A program made the translations under genes and the position numbers. The notes under the pieces are model-generated. The model was not told where the DNA came from, searched no databases, and saw nothing but the letters and a program-made list of their open reading frames with translations. From Xylogone sp. PMI_703 (lineage: Eukaryota; Ascomycota; Leotiomycetes), in the NCBI GenBank assembly GCA_021399445.1, contig JAJTUQ010000006.1, forward strand, positions 806,001 through 870,000: a DNA stretch of 64,000 bases, read 5' to 3'. Positions 46,578 to 57,019 of this stretch are shown piece by piece (the first letter of the stretch is position 1; each line of letters opens with the position of its first letter).

Positions 46578-48103
46578 TCATCTATTTCTCGGAGGACCGC
46601 GAGGAATGCTTCTCTCCCTAGTGACCACGGGGAGCGGATGAAGGTTATTATCCTTGTGCATCGCAACGTCGTCCGTATGTATGCTAACATCGACGGTTCG
46701 CCTGATCCTGCCCGGTGCCAAGATGAATTCCTCACTGCCATCGTCACTCAACTCACTAGCCAACATCCCTGGAGGAGAGATTGTTGCACTGGGGGACTCG
46801 CTCTTCTCATGGATCGTTGTGTCTGAGTTGCTTGACATTCCTTGCTGGCTTGTATTGATGGTGCTGGAGTCGACTAGCTTTCCTCCTCGTAGCTTTTTAC
46901 GCTTAAGGGAGTAGGATGTGGCTTGCCAGTTGTCCATGGGAATGTCACCTCGAAGGGAGAGCGTAGCGTGGTTTGTGGCAGGATACGGCGAATCGCCAGT
47001 GCTGTCGAAGCCTCCCAGGCCAATAGCCCGAAGGAGAGGACGGATGGTCACTAATGAAGCTGCGATTATCGCAACGCCGGGCTCGATGAAAGTCCACACC
47101 ATTGTTATTGTGGTTGCATCTTGAAATGTTAAATACAGGGACCAAAAATTGCTAAGAACTAAGAGGCTTACAGAGAAGATCGTCAAGTGCTGTCACAGTA
47201 ATGATGTATCTAAAGCGGACAATGGTTGCAACACTCGCACTGTACATAATAAAACAAGTCAGTTACTGTTTGAGATAAATGGTAGCGAATTGAGGGTCTA
47301 AAATTCGAAAATTGAGACTTACAAGACGCCCATACTCAGGATAATACCAACTGTAGCTTTTGTGTGTAGATTTAATTTAACATTCCAGAGCATCAGCACT
47401 GGTAGAATTGCATAAAACCAGTCGGTACAGATTCCCAGAGCCGATTGCGCGTATGATGCCTGCTCAATAGTATGTGCGCTCACACACTTCCCATCAACGA
47501 TAGTGATATCCCACTGAGCCTGGACGGGTGAACATTCGAATATTGTGAAGAGAAAAAGAGTTGTTGACCATATCGTCAAAATTATCATACTCCCTTTTAT
47601 GAGCCATATAAAGTGTCGGCTCACAGCTATTCGGCGGAGGAAAATAGCAACCGATAGTTTGACCAATGTCATACAGACTTCGTAGGCGAGGACTGTAAAG
47701 GTTTGGTACTGTACACACCGACAAGTCAGTGCTGAACATGAGGTTTGCATCCATTGGAGACAAGTATACCTTCAGTCCTTGCACTGTCCTGTCAATAGAG
47801 ATCGTGGCAATATGCCTCCCCATCCCATAATGGACCCCTATAAAAATAAAGGCACACATTAATGTAAAAAGGCACTGATAGAGTAAGCATACCTTCAAAG
47901 ATGAACGACTGTACAGGAGCAAGCAGTCTTACCAGAGACAGAACCAATAATAAATCGTCAATCGAAAAGGATTTGATGATTCTCAACCTGACATAACATC
48001 GCAAGCCGACGGCAATATATGTTAAGGGCAACAGCACCACGGCTGTTATAACCAACTGATTACCATTGTAATCATCGGGATTGAATCCCTGGGTAGTATC
48101 CAT
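46578..48103 (-). CDS. PTH11-like integral membrane protein, fungal rhodopsin-fold domain
   Basis: Seven-helix membrane protein of 416 aa, of the class annotated as PTH11-like receptor or SAT4-like rhodopsin domain. Exons on the minus strand: 48103-47933, 47908-47893, 47837-47770, 47708-47323, 47239-47172, 47119-46578. Exon 2 is only 16 nt and supplies SFIFE; it is needed to keep phase with GVHYGMGRH. Signatures are TYIAVGLRCYVRLRI then DDLLLVLSL in helices 1-2, HYGMGRH, LVKLSVAIFLRRI, the FECSPVQAQWD segment, and TMVWTFIEPGVAIIAASL then TIRPLL near helix 7. The cytosolic tail of about 140 aa is Ser/Thr-rich. PTH11 itself senses surface cues in the rice blast fungus, but most relatives have no known ligand. 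There is no CFEM domain at the N-terminus. Confidence 0.88.
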
Positions 48104-51100
48104 AACCTGGTTTGTACACTGTCCTCAAGAGCTTACTGGTAGAGGTAAATTATCCAGCTGCATACCAGCTTTTGAAAAAAGAAACAAAAGGTCTATAAAT
48201 GATAAAGCATTTAAAGTTCAGCAGAGTGAAAAAGACCCACCAAGAAGTCGGAAATACAATCTTCACAAGAGCTTCTAGACCTAAGATACATTTTGAATAA
48301 GTATCCAGCAAACCGGGAAATCATTGACAGGTGGGGTGGTTCGTGGTTGGCAGTTGGGACGACTCCTACTACTACCTGTCATGGTCAATACCGGAAGGCT
48401 ACCTGGGCCGCTCCTAGTGGGCTAATAGAACTAGAGTTACAGTAGTATCCAGTAGGAACAGAACCAAAACGAAGAGAGAGGGACAAAGCGCAGACGTAGT
48501 TTGCCCCAGCAGTAGATCTCCCTGAACAGAAATAGTAGTATCTTGGCAAGAACTACATCTCTGCCTGTGGCTTGCGCCATGATGCACTGGCCATACACAT
48601 TGTTCCTTCTGCATATGTAGAAGTAGGAATAGGGCCAGGAAAGAACGCCGTCGATTGCCTAGACACATCTATTGTATCAAGACACGATAGTACCGCATTA
48701 GGCTATTCTAATAATCTGGCCGTTCAAGAAATGATTTGGATATGACACCAAGTGGGCAGACAGCAAAAGATCGGGCTCATGACACCGAGTCATCGGAGAA
48801 AAGAGAGACGGCGCACCGAAACGTATGTAGTTTGAGGCTGAGGCAGTCATTGTGCCTGGTAGTACAATGACCAATAACCTCTGTCCATGATAACTAATCT
48901 TATTTGCTCATAGTATTGAAAATCTCAACATATCCGCTACGAATAAATATATTCTTTGGGTTTGTGTTGATTCCCACAGGTAAAGGCCGCTAACACACCT
49001 CAACGCAGCTGAAGTCCAGACATAATAAGAAGATCCGCTTACCTTACCCAGATTGATTCCATTATACAAAATATCGTTTCGAGTCATGACTCGCCCGTTC
49101 CTGTATGGGGTCCGTGTGGTATTCCGTCCCTGCAAGCCAGTATTTTCCTATCAGACAGAAGAATCCACTCCACTTTTGATTGTTGACGCCATCTTCAGCC
49201 TTCCATGTGGTGATCATGTCCGGTAGATAGACCATAGCAGCCTGCTTCTTTTTCCTATTCTGATGGAAGTCCATATCTCCATACTGTACTAGAACCTCCC
49301 TTGTGTCTCCATTAGCAGTCATAGGAGGAACCCCACGTCCCTTCATGGCCAAAGACCCTCCAGGCCCGAGAAGCCGGTCCGATGGGAAAGGAGCATCGGC
49401 ATACAGGCCCCACACGTGGATGCCACACGAGCCCCGTGGCAGTGATTTGCAGCCAAAGCGCTTCAGAAATTAGCCTTAGGGATTCCTGCAGAGGCACGGT
49501 GGCGCTCAAGGCGCTGCGGCTTTGGGAAACAAAGAAATGAAAACCCTCTCTTCCCAGCCTAATCGACGCGACGGCATGTATCTGCGCTCTGCAGTACTGT
49601 GTATATGCATAAACTACTGTGCTTCAATCTGGTTTTGGGCTGTCTTCCGCTCATAGTTGAAACCATGGCTGTTGTATTTTCTGCACGGATCCCGGAAAAG
49701 CCCTATGCCTTCTAGAGTGGATGACGCCTAAGCCTAGCTTCGCGGTATCTTTCTGGACATTAGTGACCTGTAGTTTGTTCCCCTATTCCAGTTAAGGTTG
49801 TAAGAGCGAGACTATTCCCTTCTTGGTGGATCGCGGTTCGGTGGGCCATGAGAGTACGGAGATACCGAGCCCTGATTCAATGAACCGTCCCATCTTTCTG
49901 TTCATCAAATACTAACCGAAAGTATCTCGCTCCCGTTAGCAGGTTGTTGGGTGAAAATTGCGAGATCCGTGTGTGAGGACGGCACGATGGGGTCCAACCT
50001 GGGGGATCGCCACTAAAAAAGCTGAGGTTGCATTGGAGAGTAGGAGTGAGAACTTTAATCAGACAAAGAAGAAAATTCATTGGGGTAAAAGATAAACTGG
50101 TTGGTTCGAGATACAGCAACGGAGTCAAATGGACACGTTTCAGATTCGAAGCCGTATCCTGGTTGTTGGAATTGCTCAGTTACAGTAAGTAATTTTGCAC
50201 GTTACAGTAAGGCTTTACGGAGTAGTTATACTAGGCAAAGTACTAGTACGGCGCACTCTCAGCAAGCCATAACAATACTAATAGTCAAACCTATCCAAAT
50301 CTTGAAATTTATGCTTTCAATAGAGTGAATACGCCGGGCGAATTTCCCCGTATATACTATATCAAGAGCAATGCTGCGTACCGCGGTAGATTTAGTCATC
50401 GTAATTCATGTCAAAAGCTCTCTGCCAAAGATCTCAAGTTTAGGCTGCAACATATATATATATATATATGTACTGGAACAATTCCAGACACTCGTGTTTC
50501 TCATTTTCTCAAGATTCACATTCATTTCGTATCTTCAAATTTTCAATTAACTTGACTCCGTTGAGGATATAATCTACCCTGGCAATTACAGGCATATGCA
50601 TATAGAAGACAGTATCCAAGTCGATTTACTAGGCCCAGAAATAAGGATAAAACCACATGACCAACGTAATGTTTCACCAACATCTTTTTAAGTAACTAGC
50701 TCCAACAAAACTTAGATTTAATTACTAACTGACTATTAATGTTAGTCACGAAGTATGAGCGTAGCAGTTGCAACTATAGTGGATGTGTAGCATGCTGTTG
50801 AATCCCAGTCGTACGCTGAAGTAAGAAGGGAGGAGTTTTAGGGACCACCAGAAAGTTCTGTATGGAGTCACAGCACACAAGCTCGGGGGCGATATATCTT
50901 TCAGCTGGGCTTGAATACCGTAAATGTCCGGGATCGCGACAGGATGATTATGACTGGTGGCTTCTACTATGGAATCAATCAGGAGAAGGAGAAGGAATAT
51001 TACTGAGCTTCAAGCTAGGCTATTGTATGCTTCCAGCTTTCCTGGTTGGAGTGCACGAACTTAACTTCTTACCCATTCACATGTTTGATTTGGTCTTATT

Positions 51101-51842
51101 ATAAACCTTGACGAGAAGTAAACCCATTTGTTCATTGAATATAGAAAATCGGCACGATAATCCACATCATCCGGAGCACGTGTGCCAACACCTCAGCACG
51201 CTCAGGTAGGGTCCTGCGGTCTAGCTGCTGATTCATCAATGCAATGCTAGCACAACTTCTGCTATATTTACCACGTCATTGGTCTAATTGCTATATTAGT
51301 TCATGTGTTTCATGATTCATAGACAAATCAGCATAAAGTTCTTGTTTTCCGATGGCTGAAACCAAGGACTGTGTTGGTACCGCCTCAAGGAGAATTGTTT
51401 ATCCGATCAGGAACCGGTGACGTGGAAGTGGACCCAACCGAGCCAACCTCCCGTGAATGGGCACGGGCCGGGGTACTTGACCTGATCTCCACCCTACACA
51501 GTCATGACAGTCTCAACCTCAAAACACATCAATCTTGAGTTTGCTATCTGATACTATCTGGGTTTTAGAATTGATACGTATCAATATACAGCGGGGTTCT
51601 TTCTACGGTTGATGTCAGAGCATAAAGTTTGCAAACGATTGGCCAATATAAGGGTCTTTCTGCTCTGCATCCACTTTACCTGCATATGCAGTGGGGGGGA
51701 TAAAGGTTACCAACCATATCTTTGGGGCGCATAGGAGCATCCTATCCGGCTTGAACATATGTCACGCTACGAATAAGCTTTCACAAAATTCGCTCTCTGA
51801 CACTGCCCGATATTTCGAGGCTGTCGGGTTTCGAATGTCAGA
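48104..51842. other. 3.7-kb intergenic region, accessory-looking
   Basis: No gene is assembled. A minus-strand frame at 49062-49415 (117 codons) reads fairly protein-like but has no recognised motif and no clear exon partners, so it may be a relic. An (AT)9 run sits at 50452-50469. The right part is the promoter of the RBR gene. Confidence 0.5.
50452..50469. repeat. (AT)9 microsatellite
   Basis: Perfect AT dinucleotide run of 18 bp. Confidence 0.9.
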
Positions 51843-54088
51843 ATGACTGAGTCTAGTGGGGCGGGCGGTGGCCACAGAGTGAGGCGAAGGAGAGAAAAGT
51901 TCTACAGCAGCGATCCCAGGGGTCGGAGGCCATCTAGCTCTTCTCGCGAACCTGTGGCCAGACCTGAGTTAGATATTTCAGAGCTTCGAAGACGTCGCAT
52001 AGAAAAGCTCGAAGGTTCCGTGCTCACCCATGGCTCTACAATTAACCCAACGATGACCTCGCATTCTCGCACAAAAGAGTCGCAATCAAATCCTCCATCA
52101 AGTGAACATCGAAAGAAGAGCCACCATAAAAGTTCCGAAGATTCAAAGCATCGAAGCCACAAGAGCTCCACTACAAAAGATGAACGGTCACGGGAGGATA
52201 ACGTCGCAACGGAGCCCAAAGCCAAATCGCATACAACCCGGGTCATTATAGCAGAAACTAGCAGGCGGGGCCGCGATAGAGAGTCGAGTAATACACGTAG
52301 TGCAAGCACTCCAAGCCGGCATACTAGGCACAAGGCTGAAGATGAGTCCCGAGCGTCAAAACATAGTTCAAAGAAGCATCATCACAGCGCTATAGACTCA
52401 AAAGATACTGATGCAAGTAGCAATAGAGATAAGCCTCATACATCTAGAAAGACGTCTGTTGAAGGACCGCGGAAGGAGCGATCTTCTTCAAAGGACCCAG
52501 TTAAAGACACTAAAAGCAGCCCGAAGAAAAGCGGTTCCGCAGAAGCTCACAAAAGCCCTTCCAAATCGCATAGGAAAGAGGGCTCGAGTATCAGTTCTAG
52601 TGGTAGCGACAAACGACCGTCCCTTTTGGGAAGTTTCTTTGGCTCTGCTCTCCCAACCCATCCTGAAGAACCTCCGAAATTGTGATTACCCTTCGCTACC
52701 TTTGCTGCTTTATAGAACGCTAACTGTTTGTATAGAGTAGAATGTTTGATTTGCATGTCTGATGACATCCCGGTCCACAAATCCGCGAAACTAAAGTGTG
52801 GTCATCGGATGTGTCACTCATGTTTGAAGCGTGCCTTTAGGTTATCAATACAAGATCCCCAACATATGCCACCGAAGTGCTGCACGAGCGCCCATATACC
52901 TCTCAAGCATGTCGAACGTCTCTTCGATACAGACTTCAAGAAGACTTGGAATAAGAAATTTGCGGAATATACTACAAAAAATCGGATCTACTGCCCATCC
53001 AAACGCTGTGGGGAGTGGATCAAGCCTCAGAACATCCATATGGAAAATGGGCGCAAATACGGTAAATGCAGCCGATGTAAGACCAAAGTCTGTTGCCAAT
53101 GCAACGGCAAGTGGCATGGCTCTAAGGATTGCCCTAAAGATGAAGAGACAAACAAACTTCTTGAAAAAGCTAAAGAAGCAGGTTGGCAAAGATGCTATAA
53201 TTGCAGGGCAATGGTAGAGTTGAAAGAAGGCTGTAACCATATGACTTGGTAGGTCTTTACCTGCTCTAATATTTCCAGACATGAACTGACAGAATTAGTC
53301 GCTGCACAGCGGAATTTTGTATGCTTTGCGGTCTGAAATGGAAGTCGTGCAACTGCCCTTGGTTCAACTATGATCAAGCCGATCAAGATCGACTTAATCA
53401 TATGCGGATTCCTGAACCGGTAGTTGGTATGAGAGCACGACCCGAGAACATTGAACTTGCTCGTGCGCGACGAAGAGCTAACCGTCCACAGACATATAAT
53501 GAAGAACTTAACCTTCGCCGACGTCAGGAACGGATGGACGAAATTCTTGCTCGCCGTCTCCAGCGACTAGCTTTTGACGACAATAATGATTACCAAGGAG
53601 GACTCGGAGATATACATGGTATCGGCAACGCTGCCGGACATTTCATGAACGAGAACTTTGTACGCGCCACACATAATCTCTTAGATGGGAACTTCTTCGG
53701 CCTCAGAGCTGGTAGACAACGAGATCGAGTCCCGACGGTTGATCCAATCCGCGGCACAACCCCTCCAGCACGGCCAATTGTGAGAAGACATACGTTAAGA
53801 GAGTTACCTGTTACTGATCCACGACCAGGTCGGGAAGCAGAGAGATTAATTCCCAGAAGAACTAGGACAGATTATGCGACCGAAGCTGCTATATATGCAC
53901 CTACAACCCGCTCCAGCTTGCATCGAACCTCCACATCAGTATCGGATGCACCGACAAAACGGGCTCAATCTCCTCCACCATCAGTCCTAGCCGGACTAGG
54001 AACAAGATCTGATAGGGCGAGGGTAGATCTTTGGAGAGCACATGTCGAGCCTGGTGAACCCAAAGAGGGGAGTGTAAATGAATTATGA
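51843..54088 (+). CDS. RBR-type E3 ubiquitin ligase (RING1-IBR-RING2)
   Basis: RING/HECT-hybrid ubiquitin ligase of 713 aa. Exons: 51843-52681, 52736-53248, 53299-54088. The first ~278 aa are extremely Ser/Lys/Arg/His-rich and disordered. RING1 starts at Cys283 (CLICMSDD, then KCGHRMCHSCLKRAF). The IBR has YCPSKRCGEW, then CSRCKTKVCCQC with HGSKDC. RING2 is CYNCRAMVELKEGCNHMT, then CRCTAEFCMLCG. Cys446 in the GCNHM motif is the expected catalytic cysteine that takes ubiquitin as a thioester. Intron 2 splits the next zinc ligand, Cys451. The last ~240 aa begin with an arginine-rich helix (ARARRRANR, then RRRQERMDEILARRLQRL) and end disordered. This domain order is common in filamentous ascomycete RBR proteins of unknown target. 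It lies 475 bp before the next gene on the same strand. Confidence 0.92.
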
Positions 54089-54563
54089 TATAATGATTTT
54101 TATGGGATCCTAAATGGATAATGAGAATTCTTCTATACTATGGGATATGGGCAAGATTAGGATATCTTGAAGGGGTTTGCAACGCGTATATTTGCTGGCC
54201 AGATCTTTGGACTGTACTACTATATCACGGCTAAACCCTTTATAAAACATAAAGCTTCTGAAATAGAACAAGATCTACTTAGACTTATGTGTGGTACTAT
54301 TTCGCAAACAACAAGTAAGATGTAGCTGAAGTTGCAGAAAACACTGGAGGCTGCGTCCCGTGTGTTGTTAGCCATCCAATAATCTGCTATCGCTTTATTA
54401 CTGAGGCCTCCCTCCCCCCTTGCAGATACTGGGTACCGGCGCCCTGATGGTAATAAATCCTTTATGCTAGCAGCCCGCCTCGGGCATCCATAGCCTTTCG
54501 CATATATCTTCGGGGTGATCTCTGAGTATCGTTCCAGAAATAACGGACTCAGAAGATATTTCA
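54089..54563. other. Intergenic, 475 bp
   Basis: 3' flank of the RBR gene and promoter of the small unknown gene; nothing recognisable. Confidence 0.5.
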
Positions 54564-55434
54564 ATGTCGGGTCAACAGACGGAAGAAGTGAAACCTAATA
54601 TAAAGGTCGAACATGAAAACCAAGATAGTTTGTCAACCCAGCAACATGATGTGAGTGCAGAAGCAAGCTACCAGAGGGAGTTCAAAATAAGGGGTTGAAC
54701 GGAGTAACAGCAAGCCATGGGAGTAAACTACACTAGTATCACAGACTGACATTCATTAAAATTAGGTGACGATAAACATCCCAAGCCTTGAGGATAGCGT
54801 ACCAGCAACGCTCGCAAATTGGGATGCGATCTTAGAGACTGTAAAAGCTGGAAGGAGTATTGCGGGAGCCACAGGATATTCAGCTACTCCGCACCTGGGT
54901 AAAAACGAGAAGACGATAGCTGAGAGCCAGATGACACCCCAGGAGCATCAGATGTGGACTGGTTTTAATGACGGTCGCGTGAACTTACCAGCTCTAGATT
55001 GGGCTACCAACCGCCTATCACCGCCTACCTCGAAAGGGTCTGTTAAAGTTATCCCACGGCGTGTAGAAGCGCTAAATCGACTGTACAAAACCAACCAAGC
55101 CGACGCGGGGCACATAGCATGGATTATGGAGAAGGAGCTCCTGTTATTACCACTAATTAAAGCCATGGCTCGTGTCATTGGAGCTGAGAAAGACCTGGCC
55201 GGAAGCAAAGAATGTCAAGAAGGCCAGCTCGCGGAGATACAATCAATCAATCGAATCCTTTCTGTAACGGGTCAGATATGTCAAGGAAGTGCATCAAGAA
55301 TTGTTCGTTTTAAGGGAGGTGAAGTTCAACAGGTCTTGAGTGACTATAAACGTACATTACAGCGCACAGAGTCACGGAAACGAGCGAGGGAGGAATCTCC
55401 CAATGCAACAGATAGGAAGAACCGCATAGGATGA
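54564..55434 (+). CDS. Uncharacterised 251-aa protein
   Basis: Not recognised. Exons: 54564-54650 and 54766-55434, joined by a GTGAGT..TTAG intron in phase 0 that links an acidic N-terminus (MSGQQTEEVKPNIKVEHENQ) to the body. The body is mostly helical by eye: AGHIAWIMEKELLLLPLIKAMARVIGAEKDLAGS, given here only as its start AGHIAWIMEKELLLLPLIK at about residues 146-164, then QLAEIQSINRILSVTGQI. The basic C-terminus (KRTLQRTESRKRAREESP) could be a nuclear localisation signal. There are no cysteines in a zinc pattern, no signal peptide and no membrane segment. It sits between the RBR ligase and the dynamin-like GTPase on the same strand. The gene is supported by a long frame, a good intron and sensible composition, not by homology. 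Confidence 0.6.
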
Positions 55435-57019
55435 CAGTCCTGACAGTCTGCAACCGTCGCAATTTCAGACACTCGCCTGTTGAAGATCTTTAAAGCCTTG
55501 TCAACTAGTTATCTTAGCTATCTTAAATGTTATTGTTGCGGTTCTAGTAAGAAATCTCAGCTGGTCGCACGCTAAAGATGGTCAAAGATACAAACCTATA
55601 CCATATACATCCACTATGTAGCATAGACCTGTCAATATTCAATTTTTACCTCAAAGTTTCCTTCTAAAGTCCTTTGGACCTGTTCCTATTACCCCAGACG
55701 TGCGCCATTTAGCTTGTGTGGACATCCTCCGTATCGGATCACCGATTCCCCTGGCTACGGTTACCCTTGGGCGCAATTGTACCCGTGCACGCTCGTGCTT
55801 CAGGCCTGTCGGGTGCTTCCGCTCTCCCCTAGAAAGAGTTCGTCGGCTAGTGCGGCATGCCTAGCCAGATCTTTCCCGTCGAAGCAACTCCCTTCGACAA
55901 ACTTCGCGGCTTCAACCTTTTTAGGTTTGAACAACAGCTTTTCCAACAAATTTCTGTGGCGCTCGTGACACTCTCCCATGCAAGCGAGGCTGTCTGCAAT
56001 CTTATGTTACGTCTCTACCGTCTCATACCCTTGCGTTTACCAGGCTGTCGGGTCGCCGGGGAGGCCTATGGTTCCTCCGTGTTGCGAAGATGACATGACG
56101 AATACTGGATGGAAAGGACGGAAGGACCAATTTGGGAACCGTGTCCGTTGAAGGTAGCTAAGTGGAGTTGCTGCGGTAAAATTCGAGTCTGTGAGCCCTT
56201 CCGCTTGGTTTACGAACTATCTCTCGATGATATGCCCATCAAAGGAGGTCTGAAGAAGGCTGAGACGAGTATGTAGCAATTCCAACACGTTATCACAATC
56301 ATGTCCAATTAACAGCTTCTCACAGCCGCGCCACCTCCAGTTTGCTTCAAAAGTAAGGCTGAGTCTGCCATGGTCGCAGAACTGTGATCCTATTTTTATG
56401 CCGTCCACAACTCCGCATGTTGGAATGCACCCTCACCTCCCATGTACTTTCCTATTTGTACATTAGACCATCGGCTACATGCACCTTTTTTACTTCTCGC
56501 TCTCCACTTAATACGAAAATAGCCGTTAGAAGTCCGCTGATGGCCATGTCTTTCCTATTGCGCCAGGCGCAGTTCTTGGTCGCTATTGAAACAGTGTTCC
56601 TGGAAAAGAGAACACTTTTTCCTCTCCCGTCCTGCTGGGAGGATATGGATGCTGTCCATGACCTGATTGAACTGTCATTTTTCATAATTCATTGGTGTGC
56701 TGTGCTGTGATCCTTCTACCTCTCAGCCTCGTTATGGTTTCACTTGTCTAGCATCCATGTTTCAAGCCCGGTCATATTGGATCCTCGCGACACCGCACAG
56801 TGGGGGTAACTGCGATTACCTATCTATATATTTCTCTCTTACTTGATTTTCTCAAGGCCACATTATTCTGTTGACCTGAGCTTCTTTTGTGAAATACGTT
56901 AATCGCCTTCATACTCCTGTTATACGATTATATAATTAGCTATCTCGTTGTGTTGTGCACCGAAGCCATTATACTTTCGTCCCTCTTTTTCTAAGATCAA
57001 ACCAGCCAATTCTTAAAAA
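55435..57019. other. 1.6-kb intergenic region
   Basis: Open frames of 60-108 codons occur on both strands (for example 55857-56093 plus, 56217-56408 minus, 56384-56710 plus) with partly protein-like text but no motif. This may be decayed coding DNA. The last 200 bp are A+T-rich promoter sequence before the dynamin-like gene. Confidence 0.45.
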
